Positions 8,534 to 18,725 of a DNA stretch of 64,000 nt are shown in pieces; position 1 is the first letter of the stretch; each line of letters starts with the position of its first letter. The stretch is from Pandoraea oxalativorans (GTDB lineage Bacteria; Pseudomonadota; Gammaproteobacteria; Burkholderiales; Burkholderiaceae): NCBI RefSeq assembly GCF_000972785.3, contig NZ_CP011253.3, forward strand, positions 4,402,001 to 4,466,000, read 5' to 3'. Under the pieces are notes generated by a model. The model saw only the letters and a program-made list of their open reading frames with translations, ran no database searches and was not told the DNA's origin. The position numbers and the translations under genes are program-made.

Positions 8534-10138
8534 ATGAATTTCGATGTCGTCATCGTCGGCAGCGGGCTCGCCGGCCAGTCCGTCGCCCTGCATCTGGCCA
8601 ATACCTGCCGCGTGGCGCTCGTCGCCAAACGTCCAATGCCCGAAGGTGCGAGCGATTGGGCACAGGGTGGCATCGCCGCCGTACTGGATTCGACCGACAG
8701 CGTCGACGAGCATGTTTCCGACACACTGATCGCCAGCGCAGGACTCTGCGACGAAGCCGCCACGCGATTCATCGTCGAACACAGCCGCGAAGCCATCGAA
8801 TGGCTCATCGACCAGGGCGTGCCTTTTACCCGCGACGCTGAAGCCGAACTCGGCTTTCACCTGACGCGCGAAGGCGGACATAGCCATCGACGTATCATCC
8901 ACGCCGCCGACGCTACCGGGCACGCCGTCATCGCGACACTCACCGAGCGCGTGCGCAAGCATCCGAACATCACCCTCTTCGAGCATCATTTCGCCATCGA
9001 TCTGATCACCTCCGATCATGCCGACGACGCGCCCACAACTGGCCGTCACTGTCAGGGGTTGTACGTTCAGGATCTCGGCACCGGCGAGGTGCATGCCATG
9101 ACGGCCCGGCATACGGTGCTCGCCACCGGCGGCGCGGGCAAGGTCTATCTCTACACGACGAACCCCGATACGGCGACCGGCGACGGCATCGCCATGGCCT
9201 CGCGCGCGGGTTGCCGCATCGCGAACATGGAGTTCATCCAGTTCCACCCGACGTGCCTCTATCACCCGTACGCCAAGTCGTTCCTGATCTCGGAAGCCGT
9301 GCGTGGCGAAGGCGGCCGCCTGGTGCTGCCCGACGGCACCCGTTTCATGCCGCAACACGACCCGCGCGCCGAACTGGCGCCGCGTGACATCGTCGCCCGC
9401 GCCATCGACTTCGAGATGAAAAAACACGGCCTCGATTGCGTGTATCTCGACATTAGTCACCAAAGCGCCGAGTTCCTGCGCGAGCATTTCCCTACGATTC
9501 TGGCACGCTGCGCTGAGCTGGGCATCGACATCACGAAGCAGCCGATTCCGGTCGTACCCGCAGCGCACTACACCTGCGGAGGGGTGGTGACCGACATGCG
9601 CGGCCGCACCGATCTGCCGGGGCTTTATGCCGTCGGCGAAGCGACATACACGGGCCTGCACGGTGCGAACCGGCTTGCCAGCAATTCGCTGCTGGAGTGC
9701 ATTGTGCTCGGGAAGGCGGCGGCAGAAGATATCCAACGGGACGAGACCCAACATCCGCTCAGCACCGACGCGCCCGCGTGGGACGAAAGCCGCGTCTCGG
9801 ATGCGGACGAAGAAGTCGTCGTCGCCCACAACTGGGATGAGTTGCGCCGCATGATGTGGAACTACGTCGGCATCGTGCGTACGACCAAACGACTGGAGCG
9901 TGCGCAGCATCGCATCGCCCTGCTGCGCGAGGAGATCGCCGAGTACTACGCGAATTTCCGCGTCAGCCGGGATTTGCTTGAGCTACGGAATCTGGTCGAC
10001 GTCGCGTCGCTGATCGTCGATAGCGCGTTGTCGCGTCGCGAAAGTCGAGGCCTGCACTTCTCGCGCGACTTTCCCGATACGCTGCCGAAGGCGCTGCCGA
10101 CGGTGATTTCACCACCGCTGCCGCGCCGCAAGCGGTAA
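8534..10138 (+). CDS. nadB: L-aspartate oxidase NadB
   Basis: The protein is 534 residues from the ATG at 8534; the frame opens earlier, but the FAD-binding fold begins right here (MNFDVVIVGSGLAG). The Rossmann GSGLAG is at residues 10-15. The succinate dehydrogenase/fumarate reductase family signatures FIQFHPTCLY, SEAVRGEGG and HGANRLASNSLLE are all present. It oxidises L-aspartate to iminoaspartate, the first step of de novo NAD synthesis. NadA and NadC, which use its product, are encoded convergently just downstream, so the whole quinolinate branch sits in about 3.7 kb. Confidence 0.98.
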   Translation: MNFDVVIVGSGLAGQSVALHLANTCRVALVAKRPMPEGASDWAQGGIAAVLDSTDSVDEHVSDTLIASAGLCDEAATRFIVEHSREAIEWLIDQGVPFTRDAEAELGFHLTREGGHSHRRIIHAADATGHAVIATLTERVRKHPNITLFEHHFAIDLITSDHADDAPTTGRHCQGLYVQDLGTGEVHAMTARHTVLATGGAGKVYLYTTNPDTATGDGIAMASRAGCRIANMEFIQFHPTCLYHPYAKSFLISEAVRGEGGRLVLPDGTRFMPQHDPRAELAPRDIVARAIDFEMKKHGLDCVYLDISHQSAEFLREHFPTILARCAELGIDITKQPIPVVPAAHYTCGGVVTDMRGRTDLPGLYAVGEATYTGLHGANRLASNSLLECIVLGKAAAEDIQRDETQHPLSTDAPAWDESRVSDADEEVVVAHNWDELRRMMWNYVGIVRTTKRLERAQHRIALLREEIAEYYANFRVSRDLLELRNLVDVASLIVDSALSRRESRGLHFSRDFPDTLPKALPTVISPPLPRRKR

Positions 10139-10166
10139 GGCAGGCGTTCGTTCGCGAGCAGGCAAA

Positions 10167-10202
10167 CAACAAGGCCGCAGGGCAAAACCTGCGGCCTTGT
10201 TG
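10167..10202. terminator. Bidirectional terminator between nadB and nadC
   Basis: A perfect 15-bp stem: CAACAAGGCCGCAGG (10167-10181) and CCTGCGGCCTTGTTG (10188-10202), with a GCAAAA loop. It lies between convergent genes and can serve both strands, although the terminal T-run is short. Confidence 0.8.
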
Positions 10203-10243
10203 CTCTGCGCGCTATTTCAGCACGGCCATTCGCATCGAAACAC

Positions 10244-11146
10244 TTACCCCACCGTCTCCAGAATCCGCATGGAGAAGTCGGTCGCACGGACATCCTTCGT
10301 CAGCCCGCCGACGGAAATACGGTCGACGCCCGTCTCCGCAATCGCGCGCACCGTTTCAAGGTTAACGCCGCCCGAGGCTTCCAGCACAGCACGTCCATCC
10401 GAGATACGGGCCGCTTCACGCATCATTTCCAGCGTGAAGTTATCGAGCAGGATCGACGTGGCGCCACATTCAAGCGCCGTCGCCAGTTCTTCCAGCGACT
10501 CCACTTCGATCTGGACGGACGCGCCGCCAGCCAGACGATCTGCATTCGCGAGCACCTGACGAATGCCGCCAGCGGCCGCGATGTGATTCTCCTTGATGAG
10601 AATGCCGTCGTAGAGCGCGAGACGTTGATTCGACCCACCGCCGACGAGCACCGCAAACTTCTGCGCGAGACGCAGGCCGGGCAACGTCTTGCGCGTGTCG
10701 AGGACACGCGCCTTGGTGCCTTCCACGATACCCGCAAACCGGCGCACGGAGGTCGCCACGCCGGAGAGCATCTGAAGGAAGTTCATCGACGTGCGTTCAC
10801 CCGTGAGCAACGCGCGCGCCGGACCCTGGATGTCGCACACCACCGAATCAGGCGCCATGCGCTCGCCTTCGCGGAAATGCCATTGCACGCGCACGGACGC
10901 GTCCACGCTCTGCATGCAGCGCTCAAACCAGCGCACACCGCAAAGCACGGCCGACTCGCGCACGATGATGCGCGCATGCGCCATTTCGTCCGGCGGCACC
11001 AGCAGACCCGTCAGGTCGCCGCTGCCGATGTCTTCGTCCAGCGCGTCGCGCACATTGCGCGCCAACGCCACTTCGATCGGCTCGCCGAATATGGCGAATT
11101 CAGGAGAAAGTGCCTCGGCAGTGCTCAACGTTTTCGATTGCGTCAT
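10244..11146 (-). CDS. nadC: Nicotinate-nucleotide diphosphorylase (quinolinate phosphoribosyltransferase) NadC
   Basis: The protein is 300 residues. The segment RVLDTRKTLPGLR (about residues 155-170) is the conserved quinolinate/PRPP-binding signature. EVESLEEL and ILLDNF are the strand-end acidic motifs of the type II PRTase barrel, and the C-terminal GVDRISVGGLTKD closes the phosphate site. It converts quinolinate and PRPP to nicotinate mononucleotide. Its ATG overlaps the nadA stop (TAATG), which indicates coupled translation of nadA-nadC. Confidence 0.98.
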   Translation of the reverse strand: MTQSKTLSTAEALSPEFAIFGEPIEVALARNVRDALDEDIGSGDLTGLLVPPDEMAHARIIVRESAVLCGVRWFERCMQSVDASVRVQWHFREGERMAPDSVVCDIQGPARALLTGERTSMNFLQMLSGVATSVRRFAGIVEGTKARVLDTRKTLPGLRLAQKFAVLVGGGSNQRLALYDGILIKENHIAAAGGIRQVLANADRLAGGASVQIEVESLEELATALECGATSILLDNFTLEMMREAARISDGRAVLEASGGVNLETVRAIAETGVDRISVGGLTKDVRATDFSMRILETVG

Positions 11147-12279
11147 TATGCGGGGCCTACACCGGAAAAGAGTGCGCCATCGCGCGCGAAATCACCGCTG
11201 GCGCGCACGTTCTGTTTGCGCGCTTCAGCGAACGTCAACATGCGGTCGATACAGGTATGGGCGCGGCGGCCGATTTCCGGATCGACGTGAATTTCGTTCG
11301 CTCCGGTCTCCAGCACGTCGGCCAGATTTTGCAGGCTGTTCATCGCCATCCACGGGCAGTGCGCGCAGCTCTTGCACGTGGCGCTGTTGCCCGCCGTCGG
11401 CGCTTCGATAAAGTGCTTGCCCGGCGCCGCGGCGCGCATCTTGTGGAGAATGCCGTTGTCGGTGGCCACGATAAACTCAGTGGCGTCCATGGTCTGCGCC
11501 GCCGCGATCATTTGCGAGGTCGATCCGACTACGTCCGCCAGCGCAACCACCGCCGCAGGCGACTCCGGGTGCACCAGCACCTTGGCGTTCGGGTGTTCGC
11601 GGCGCAGCAGTTCGAGTTCGGTGCCCTTGAATTCGTCATGCACGAGACAAGCGCCCTGCCACAACAACATGTCGGCACCCGTCTGCTTCTGAACGTAGCT
11701 GCCCAGATGGCGGTCCGGCGCCCAGAGAATCTTCTTACCCTGCGCGTGCAGATGCGCCACGATTTCCAGGCCGATGGACGACGTCACCATCCAGTCGGCC
11801 CGCGCCTTCACGGCTGCGCTCGTGTTCGCGTAGACGACGACCGTGCGATCCGGATGCGCATCGCAGAATGCGGCGAACTCGTCGGCCGGACAACCCAGAT
11901 CGAGCGAGCAGGTCGCGTCGAGATCGGGCATCAAAATGCGTTTTTCGGGACTCAGAATCTTCGACGTCTCGCCCATGAATCGCACGCCGGCCACCACAAG
12001 CGTCTTGGCGGCGTGATTCCGGCCGAAACGCGCCATTTCGAGCGAATCGGCCACGCAGCCACCGGTCTCTTCGGCGAGGTCCTGCAGATCGGAATCGACG
12101 TAATAGTGCGCGACCAGTACGGCGTCGCGTTCGACGAGCAAACGCTTGATCCTGGCCTTGAGCGCCGCGCGTTCCTCCTGCGACGGCGCCTCCGGGACGC
12201 GTGCCCAGGCGTGGGCTACGCACGTGGCGCCACTCGATGCGGGGCGCTCGAATTCTACGGATTTAAGTGAGGCATTCAT
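11146..12279 (-). CDS. nadA: Quinolinate synthase NadA
   Basis: The protein is 377 residues from the ATG at 12279; a GTG/ATG-type extension to 12348 would run through the upstream terminator and is rejected. Cysteines that can ligate the 4Fe-4S cluster are in [17 protein letters not shown] and CKSCAHCPW. It condenses iminoaspartate (from NadB) with dihydroxyacetone phosphate to make quinolinate. The catalytic core with an N-terminal extension of about 40 residues is usual for beta-proteobacterial NadA. It overlaps nadC by one base. The Shine-Dalgarno is poor. Confidence 0.97.
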   Translation of the reverse strand: MNASLKSVEFERPASSGATCVAHAWARVPEAPSQEERAALKARIKRLLVERDAVLVAHYYVDSDLQDLAEETGGCVADSLEMARFGRNHAAKTLVVAGVRFMGETSKILSPEKRILMPDLDATCSLDLGCPADEFAAFCDAHPDRTVVVYANTSAAVKARADWMVTSSIGLEIVAHLHAQGKKILWAPDRHLGSYVQKQTGADMLLWQGACLVHDEFKGTELELLRREHPNAKVLVHPESPAAVVALADVVGSTSQMIAAAQTMDATEFIVATDNGILHKMRAAAPGKHFIEAPTAGNSATCKSCAHCPWMAMNSLQNLADVLETGANEIHVDPEIGRRAHTCIDRMLTFAEARKQNVRASGDFARDGALFSGVGPA

Positions 12280-12312
12280 TTTCGCGTGGCCCGAGGGGGG
12301 CCGGGAATGACA

Positions 12313-12334
12313 AAACCCCGCCGTGGCGGGGTTT
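12313..12334 (-). terminator. Terminator downstream of the desaturase gene
   Basis: Arms AAACCCCGCC (12313-12322) and GGCGGGGTTT (12325-12334) form a tight hairpin that ends in TTTT on the minus strand. It lies 40 bases after the desaturase stop and just upstream of nadA, so it separates the two minus-strand units. Confidence 0.8.
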
Positions 12335-12372
12335 CGATTATGCGTCAAAAACAGATTTCCGGCTGAACCCGT

Positions 12373-13569
12373 TCACGCGTAGCGGCGCAGACGCGTCGCG
12401 AATTCCTGCAATGCATGAATGCCGCTCTGCTCGGCGCGGTGGCACCAGCTCTGCAACTGACCCAGCAACTGCTCACGCGATGCGTTCGAACGGTCCCAGA
12501 TACCGGCCAGTTCGCGACGCAGTTCGTAGTACGTCTTCACGGCGTTGCTGTGCGCGAAGATCTCGCCCAGTTGTTGCTTCTGCGGCTCTTGCAGCGATGC
12601 TTCGTCGTGATGCAGCCACTTGCGCGCGCCGCGGAACAACTGGTATTCGCCATGCTGACGCTTGTCCTTGAAGCGCGCCAGCTCTTCGCCGTAGGCACGC
12701 TGGAAGGTCTTCGCGTAACGCGCCATCACTTCGTACCGGTTCGAGAGCACGGCCTGCAACGTATCGTCGTCGCATGCCGCCTTGATCTTCGCGAGCTTCG
12801 GCGTCGGCGCGACCTTCTTCACCTTGGCCAGACCCACGAACGACAGCGTACGGATGTACAGCCAGCCGATGTCGAACTCGTACCACTTGTTCGACAGCTT
12901 GGCCGACGTGGCGTATGTGTGGTGGTTGTTGTGCAGCTCTTCGCCGCCGATGATGATGCCCCACGGCAGCAGGTTCGTCGACGCGTCGGCGCAATTGAAG
13001 TTGCGGTAGCCCCAGTAGTGGCCCAGACCATTGATCACGCCAGCGGCCCAGAACGGGATCCACACCATCTGCACCGCCCACACGGTCAGACCGAGGGCGC
13101 CGAACAGCGCGATGTTGATGATCATCATCATGCTGATGCCCAGAATCGGGTAACGCTTGTAGACGTTGTTCTCGATCCAGTCGTTCGGTGTGCCGTGGCT
13201 GAACTTGCGCAGCGTTTCTTCGTTCTTCGCTTCGGCGCGATAGAGTTCGGCGCCTTCGGCCAGCACCTTCCACAGGCCGCGCGTTTGCGGGCTGTGCGGG
13301 TCTTCCGGCGTTTCGCACTTGGCGTGGTGCTTGCGGTGAATCGCGGCCCACTCGCTCGTGATCATGCCCGTGGTCATCCACAGCCAGAAACGGAAGAAAT
13401 GGGCGACGATCGGATGCACGTCGAGCGCGCGGTGCGCCTGGCAACGATGCAGATAGATGGTCACACCGGCGATCGTCACATGGGTGACGGCCAACGTGTA
13501 GAAGAAGATCTTCCAGCCACTCCAGTCGAGCAGGCCGGTCGAGAGAAATCCAAGGAGACTATCCAGCAA
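12373..13569 (-). CDS. Membrane acyl-lipid/acyl-CoA delta-9 fatty acid desaturase
   Basis: The protein is 398 residues with three histidine boxes of the stearoyl-CoA desaturase family: HRCQAH (41-46), HRKHH (78-82) and HNNHH (213-217). These bind the di-iron centre at the cytoplasmic face. Hydrophobic helices flank the boxes (about 20-40, 55-75, 145-175), and the C-terminal 150 residues are soluble and helical. It probably introduces a cis-9 double bond into acyl chains for membrane fluidity. The start appears to be TTG at 13569, with GGAG about 8 bases upstream; no ATG fits better. It is transcribed alone and ended by a hairpin. Confidence 0.9.
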   Translation of the reverse strand: MLDSLLGFLSTGLLDWSGWKIFFYTLAVTHVTIAGVTIYLHRCQAHRALDVHPIVAHFFRFWLWMTTGMITSEWAAIHRKHHAKCETPEDPHSPQTRGLWKVLAEGAELYRAEAKNEETLRKFSHGTPNDWIENNVYKRYPILGISMMMIINIALFGALGLTVWAVQMVWIPFWAAGVINGLGHYWGYRNFNCADASTNLLPWGIIIGGEELHNNHHTYATSAKLSNKWYEFDIGWLYIRTLSFVGLAKVKKVAPTPKLAKIKAACDDDTLQAVLSNRYEVMARYAKTFQRAYGEELARFKDKRQHGEYQLFRGARKWLHHDEASLQEPQKQQLGEIFAHSNAVKTYYELRRELAGIWDRSNASREQLLGQLQSWCHRAEQSGIHALQEFATRLRRYA

Positions 13570-13890
13570 AATATCACTCCAAACTAATCAATACGGTAGG
13601 CGTCACGGCAAAGCATCGAAATGTGCCGTGTCTTGTCTTGTCTTGTCGGGCCGAAGCGGCCGATGTGGACATAGGCCGTCGCGTCAGGTCTCGTTCTTGC
13701 GCTCGCTTGACGCTTCGATTCGCTGGAGGTCGGCAAGTTGCGATGCCGGTGCGATATGGGCGGTAAACGTGCCAGTGAACGTCTGGTTTTATGGTTTGGG
13801 ACGCATTTTACCCGACGGACCGTTGCCCGTGTGTCGCCTAGCAGCCACGCATTTTGTCGCAGGTCAACCCTTCGGCTTAGGGAAAAAGGT
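13570..13890. other. Intergenic region between the desaturase and MscS genes
   Basis: No gene is seen. It contains a small direct repeat TCTTG three times (13631-13645) and must hold the desaturase promoter. No clear -35/-10 pair could be chosen. A terminator for the MscS gene was not recognised. Confidence 0.5.
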
Positions 13891-15333
13891 CTATCGGGCC
13901 GTCTTTCCAGCGTCATCCGCCTGTGGCACGGGCTTTTTGGGCGGCGCATTGGCCGAATCCGGCAATTCGCGTGCCCCTTCCGGCAAAACGGGGCCATCGA
14001 CCGGCAGATGGGGGGCTTGCGCAGGAATCCCGTCCGCCCAGTCGTTCAGGATACGTATTTCGCGCTGGGCATACGGAATTTCAATACCATGCTCGCGAAA
14101 TGTGCGCCAAATCCGCAAATTGATGGTGGAACGGATCGCGCCGCTGCCCTGCGCCGGATCCTGCACCCAGAATCCCATTTCCAGATCCATCCCATCGGCA
14201 CCGAAGTTCAGCAACAGCGCCGAGGGCGGCGGATCCGTCAGCACGCGGGGGATGTCTTCGGCGGCCTTGAGCATGAGCGACATCGCCAGCTCGACGTCAG
14301 CGCTATAGGCGACCTGCACGTTCACTTTGGCGCGGCCACGGGTCTCGGTAAACGAATGGTTCTGGACGACGTTCGTCACCAGTTGCTCGTTGGGCACCAG
14401 CGCTTCGACGCCGTCCAGCCCGCGCACGACCGAGTACCGAGTGTTGATTTGCGAGACGGTGCCGTGATACGTCGACACCGTAATCAGATCGCCGATGCGC
14501 ACGGACCGGTCCAGCAGGATGATGAAGCCCGACACGAGGTTCGAAGCGATCTTCTGCAAGCCGAATCCCAACCCCACGCCAAGCGCACCGCCGAACACGC
14601 CCAGCACGGTGATGTCGATGCCGACGAACGACAGCGTCGCGAGCACGGCGATCAGCGTCAGCAGCCCCTTGACCACACGCGAGAGCACCACCTTCAGGTT
14701 GCCGTCGAGCGTGGTCGTGCGCATGATCCGGTCTTCGATCAGCGAGCCGACCCACATCGCCAGCACCAGCGTCACGCCGATCCAGAGCAGGCCCGACAGG
14801 ATCGAGAGCAACGTCAGATGGCTTGAGCCGACAGCGAACTTCACACTGGCGAGCCACTTGAGGATGTCGTCGTGCACGCCCAGCACGTAGGCGAGCATCG
14901 AGAACCAGGCGAGCGTGGTGAATACGCGCTCGAACACCTTGAGCAGCCCCGAGGCGTGGGGCGACGAGGCGAACAGCCTGCGGGCGAAGTAGAACGCGAG
15001 ATAGATCAGCGCGGTGCCGAACAGGGGGACTTCCGCGAGCATCAGCAGCGAGACGTGCGTGTATTGCTGAAGCACCACGCGCGTGAGCGCCACGCACATC
15101 CAGCCGAACATCGGGAAGAACGAGCGGCGCAGGCTCGACGAGCCCGCGCGGCGTGCAGGTGCGACGCGCTCGAAATGGCGGTCGAGACGTCCGATCATCC
15201 AGCGACGCAACACGAGGGCGACGGCGAGCGCGCCCACGAGCGCGACGATCTGCCAGATGATCTGCGGATCGCCGAAGTCGCGAACGACATCCCGCACCAA
15301 CCTTGCGAAAGCCGGACTTTCCTGCATCGCCAT
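13891..15333 (-). CDS. MscS-family mechanosensitive ion channel
   Basis: The protein is 480 residues. About four to five membrane helices in the first 240 residues are followed by the pore-lining TM3 equivalent, a Gly/Ala-rich stretch GGALGVGLGFGLQKIASNLV, and then the MscS beta domain (LDRSVRIGDLITV, YSVVRGLDGVEALVPN). The last 50 residues are polar and Pro/Lys-rich. It should open on membrane tension to release solutes during osmotic downshock. It is larger than E. coli MscS (286 residues), resembling mid-size YnaI-type homologues. It is 19 bases downstream of the rsmB-like gene and may be co-transcribed. Confidence 0.9.
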   Translation of the reverse strand: MAMQESPAFARLVRDVVRDFGDPQIIWQIVALVGALAVALVLRRWMIGRLDRHFERVAPARRAGSSSLRRSFFPMFGWMCVALTRVVLQQYTHVSLLMLAEVPLFGTALIYLAFYFARRLFASSPHASGLLKVFERVFTTLAWFSMLAYVLGVHDDILKWLASVKFAVGSSHLTLLSILSGLLWIGVTLVLAMWVGSLIEDRIMRTTTLDGNLKVVLSRVVKGLLTLIAVLATLSFVGIDITVLGVFGGALGVGLGFGLQKIASNLVSGFIILLDRSVRIGDLITVSTYHGTVSQINTRYSVVRGLDGVEALVPNEQLVTNVVQNHSFTETRGRAKVNVQVAYSADVELAMSLMLKAAEDIPRVLTDPPPSALLLNFGADGMDLEMGFWVQDPAQGSGAIRSTINLRIWRTFREHGIEIPYAQREIRILNDWADGIPAQAPHLPVDGPVLPEGARELPDSANAPPKKPVPQADDAGKTAR

Positions 15334-15352
15334 ATCCTTCTATCTCTTCTTG

Positions 15353-16864
15353 TTATTCGTCGATATTAGCTGACGTCACGACTGAAGCTTTGGCCGCCGG
15401 ACGACGCTCGAACACAGCGGCGAAAAAGCCGTCGGTCGCGTGGCGGTGCGGCAGCAATTCGAGATACTTGCCCGTGTCGAGTCCGATTTTCTGCGCCGCC
15501 AGCAATTCGTTCGCGGGCAACAGCACGAAGTCCGGATGCGCAGCGAGGAACCCCTCGGCAATCGCACCGTTCTCTTCGGTCAGCACGCTGCACGTTGCAT
15601 ACACGAGGCGGCCGCCCGGCTTCACGAGGCGCGCGGCGCTCGCGAGGATGGACGTCTGCTTTTGCGTGAGTTCTTCGACCGACTGCGGCGACTGACGCCA
15701 TTTCAGATCCGGATTGCGACGCAGCGTGCCAAGCCCGCTGCATGGCGCGTCGACCAGCACGCGGTCGATCTTGCCCGCCAGACGCTTGATCTTGCTGTCG
15801 TTCTCGCTATCGATCATCACCGGATAGACGTTCGACAGGCCGCTGCGCGCCAGACGCGGCTTGAGCTTGGCCAGGCGCTTCTCCGACACGTCGAAGGCAT
15901 ACAGACGCCCGGTCGAGCGCATGGCCGCGCCGATGGCGAGCGTCTTGCCGCCCGCCCCTGCGCAGAAGTCGACGATCATCTCGCCACGGCGCGGTGCGAC
16001 CAGTTGGCACAGCAGCTGACTGCCTTCGTCCTGCACTTCGATTGCGCCGGACATGAACAGCGGGTGTTTCTGCAACGCCGGCTTGCCCGCCAGACGAATG
16101 CCGTTGGGTGCCATCGGCGTCGGCTCGGCCGAGAAGCCGCTCTCGCGCAGCCCGGCCAATACCTCGTCGCGGGTCGCCTTGATCAGGTTCACACGGCAGT
16201 CGAGTGGGGCTGGCTGGTTCAGTGCTGCGGCAAGCGCTTCCAGTTCGGTGGCATCGAAACGCGCGGCCAGACGGTCGTACAGCCACGCCGGCAAGTTAGT
16301 ACGCACTCGCGGCGCAAGGCTGGCCGGATCGATCTGACCGACGTGTTCAAGCCACGTCGCTTCTTCGGGTGTCGCGACCAGTTCGACCGACGCGATGCCG
16401 CGCGTGAAGGCCAGACCGAGCAGCGCCAGACGGCGCTCCTGCGAGCCCGTGCCGCTCACGGCGTGCTGACCGAATTCGAGCTTGCGGCGCAGGATGGCGA
16501 AGACCGTCTCAGCCAGCACACCGCGCTCGCGGTGGCCGAGCTTGTCGTTGGCGCGAAAGTACGTGCTGACCAGCGTGTCGGCCGGGCCGGTGAACGTCAG
16601 TACGCTGCCCAGCAGGCGCTGCGTGTGTTCGAAAAGCGCAGGAGGCAGACGCTCGCCACGCATGCCGGTGCCACCGACCGGGGCGTCGGGACGGCGCTCG
16701 TAGCGCGTGCGGTCGTACTTGTCGGGACGAACGTAGCGCTCCTGGCGCTCGCCATTACCCCCATTGCCGCCCTTGGACGACTGACGGTTATCGGGGGAAC
16801 GACCGCCGGAGCGGTGACCGGATTGTTTGGCGCCATCGCGGCGCTGGGTCGGGCGGGTGCTCAT
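15353..16864 (-). CDS. RsmB/NOP-family 5-methylcytosine rRNA methyltransferase
   Basis: The protein is 503 residues. The first 60 are a disordered Gly/Arg/Asn-rich tail (GGNGGNGE), followed by a helical domain and a class I SAM-methyltransferase fold. Motif I is DFCAGAGGKT; the catalytic motifs are DAPCSGLGTLRRNPD (Cys of motif IV) and YATCSVLTEENG (nucleophile of motif VI). These define RNA m5C methyltransferases of the RsmB/Sun family, but the typical N-terminal NusB-like RNA-binding domain looks divergent. The substrate is probably rRNA; the exact site is not known. It overlaps purN by 4 bases. Confidence 0.88.
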   Translation of the reverse strand: MSTRPTQRRDGAKQSGHRSGGRSPDNRQSSKGGNGGNGERQERYVRPDKYDRTRYERRPDAPVGGTGMRGERLPPALFEHTQRLLGSVLTFTGPADTLVSTYFRANDKLGHRERGVLAETVFAILRRKLEFGQHAVSGTGSQERRLALLGLAFTRGIASVELVATPEEATWLEHVGQIDPASLAPRVRTNLPAWLYDRLAARFDATELEALAAALNQPAPLDCRVNLIKATRDEVLAGLRESGFSAEPTPMAPNGIRLAGKPALQKHPLFMSGAIEVQDEGSQLLCQLVAPRRGEMIVDFCAGAGGKTLAIGAAMRSTGRLYAFDVSEKRLAKLKPRLARSGLSNVYPVMIDSENDSKIKRLAGKIDRVLVDAPCSGLGTLRRNPDLKWRQSPQSVEELTQKQTSILASAARLVKPGGRLVYATCSVLTEENGAIAEGFLAAHPDFVLLPANELLAAQKIGLDTGKYLELLPHRHATDGFFAAVFERRPAAKASVVTSANIDE

Positions 16865-17520
16865 GCGTCCTCACCAAAAAGCCATTGCGAATCTTGCGAA
16901 TCGGGGGTGCCGTCGGCACGCGGGGTCAAGGTCACGCGGCCATCCGCGATGACCAGACGATCCTCCACGAACCAGCGCACGGCGCGCGGGTAAATGATGT
17001 GCTCCAGGGGCAGAATGCGCTCTGCCAGTGTCTCGGGCGTGTCGCCGTCGCGCACGGGCAAGGCGGTTTGCAGCACGTACGGACCGTGGTCCAGCTCGGC
17101 CGTCACGAAATGTACCGTTGCGCCGACGATCTTGCAGCCGGCTTCCAGCGCGCGGGCGTGCGTTTGCAGCCCCGGGAACGCGGGCAACAGCGACGGATGG
17201 ATGTTGATGAGGCGTCCGGCGTAGCGGCCGGTGAATGCCGGCGTGAGAATACGCATGAACCCGGCGAGCACGACCAGATCGGGCTGGTGGCGGTCGATCT
17301 CGGCGGCCAGTTCGGCGTCGAAATCTTCGCGGGTCTTGCCGCGGCTCGGGACCACGGCCGTGGGGATACCGTTTTCCTGGGCAAATGCCAGGCCTTCGGC
17401 GTCGGGGCGATTGGCGATGATGGCGGCCACGCGGGCCGGCCAGCCTTCTGCGGTACAGGCCCGGACGATGGCCTGCATGTTGCTGCCTCGTCCGGAAATC
17501 AGGATGACAATGTTCTTCAT
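16861..17520 (-). CDS. purN: Phosphoribosylglycinamide formyltransferase PurN
   Basis: The protein is 219 residues. It has NIVILISGRGSNMQ at the N-terminus, the catalytic Asn/His/Asp set in INIHPSLLPAF and HFVTAELDHGP, and the 10-formyl-THF pocket VLAGFMRILTP. It transfers a formyl group to GAR in purine synthesis. The stop overlaps the following rRNA methyltransferase start (ATGA), so the two are translationally coupled. Confidence 0.98.
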   Translation of the reverse strand: MKNIVILISGRGSNMQAIVRACTAEGWPARVAAIIANRPDAEGLAFAQENGIPTAVVPSRGKTREDFDAELAAEIDRHQPDLVVLAGFMRILTPAFTGRYAGRLINIHPSLLPAFPGLQTHARALEAGCKIVGATVHFVTAELDHGPYVLQTALPVRDGDTPETLAERILPLEHIIYPRAVRWFVEDRLVIADGRVTLTPRADGTPDSQDSQWLFGEDA

Positions 17521-17732
17521 CGCCGGATTTTATCATTGGCGCGGCGCACCAGACAGCGCGATGCACGCCGCGATGGCCTCGAAGCGTTTATAATTCAACG
17601 TTCTGCGGCGCCGCAATGTCGGCTAGCGCGCCCTGTGTCGACCGGTTGTCCCCGGACGCGACAGGCCGCCAGCCCCTTCCAGCACGCCGCGCGGCTATTT
17701 CATCATTCAACGTCCTGTAGACGCTTTTTATC

Positions 17733-18725
17733 GTGCGAGTCTTCCGGGGTTTACCCAACGCGCAAAGCAAAGCGCCCTGCGTGCTGACGATCGGCAATTT
17801 CGACGGCGTGCATCTGGGCCACCAGGCACTGCTCGCGCGCGTGCGCGCGGCGGCGGCTGCGCGCGGCTTGCCGGTGTGCGTGATGACGTTCGAGCCGCAT
17901 CCCCGCGAATACTTCACGCCCGACCGGGCGCCTGCCCGCATCTCCAATTTGCGCGACAAGTTCGAAGCGCTGCGCTCGCACGGCGTCGACCGTCTCGTGG
18001 TGGAGCACTTCAACGCCCATTTCGCCGGACAGTCGCCCGAAGACTTCGTGCGCAACATCATCGTCGACGGCCTGCACACGCGCTGGCTGCTCGTGGGCGA
18101 CGATTTCCGCTTCGGCGCGAAGCGCGCAGGCGACATCGAATATTTGCGCGACGCTGGCCGCCGCTTCGACTTCGTCGTCGAGCAGATGCCGACCATCGCC
18201 CATGACGGCGTGCGCATTTCCAGCTCGGAAGTGCGTGCGGCGCTTGCCGACGGCAACTTCGAGCGCGCCCACGCGCTGCTCGGCCGTCCGTATGCGATCA
18301 CCGGTCACGTCGTGCACGGCATGAAGCTCGGCCGCAAGCTGGGCTTCCCGACGCTCAATCTGCGCATCGCGCACAAGCACCCGGCCCTCTCGGGCATCTT
18401 CGTCGTTCAGGTGCACGGTCTGGCGGACAAACCGCTACCCGCCGTGGCGAGCCTGGGCCTGCGCCCGACCGTGGACGATTCCGGTCGCGTACTGCTTGAA
18501 GTGCATCTGCTCGACTTCGTGGGCGATTGCTACGGCAAGCTGGTGCGCGTGGAATTTTTGCAGAAACTGCGTGACGAAGCGAAATTCGACGGACTGGCCG
18601 AACTCGAGGCGGCCATCGCGCAGGACACGCGCGAAGCCCGTGCCTATTTCGCCCATGCGCTCGACGCCAATGGCCCGAGCGCACGACGCGACTTCGCCAC
18701 CACGGCGACCGACCGAATTAGTTGA
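17733..18725 (+). CDS. ribF: Bifunctional riboflavin kinase/FAD synthetase RibF
   Basis: The protein is 330 residues with a GTG start at 17733. The N-terminal FMN adenylyltransferase domain shows TIGNFDGVHLGH and the later RISSSEVRAAL; the C-terminal flavokinase domain begins around residue 190 (GRPYAITGHVVHG, GFPTLNL). It converts riboflavin to FMN and FAD in the cytoplasm. It begins the conserved ribF-ileS-lspA-coaBC block. A 168-base gap separates it from ileS, so ileS may also have its own promoter. Confidence 0.97.
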   Translation: MRVFRGLPNAQSKAPCVLTIGNFDGVHLGHQALLARVRAAAAARGLPVCVMTFEPHPREYFTPDRAPARISNLRDKFEALRSHGVDRLVVEHFNAHFAGQSPEDFVRNIIVDGLHTRWLLVGDDFRFGAKRAGDIEYLRDAGRRFDFVVEQMPTIAHDGVRISSSEVRAALADGNFERAHALLGRPYAITGHVVHGMKLGRKLGFPTLNLRIAHKHPALSGIFVVQVHGLADKPLPAVASLGLRPTVDDSGRVLLEVHLLDFVGDCYGKLVRVEFLQKLRDEAKFDGLAELEAAIAQDTREARAYFAHALDANGPSARRDFATTATDRIS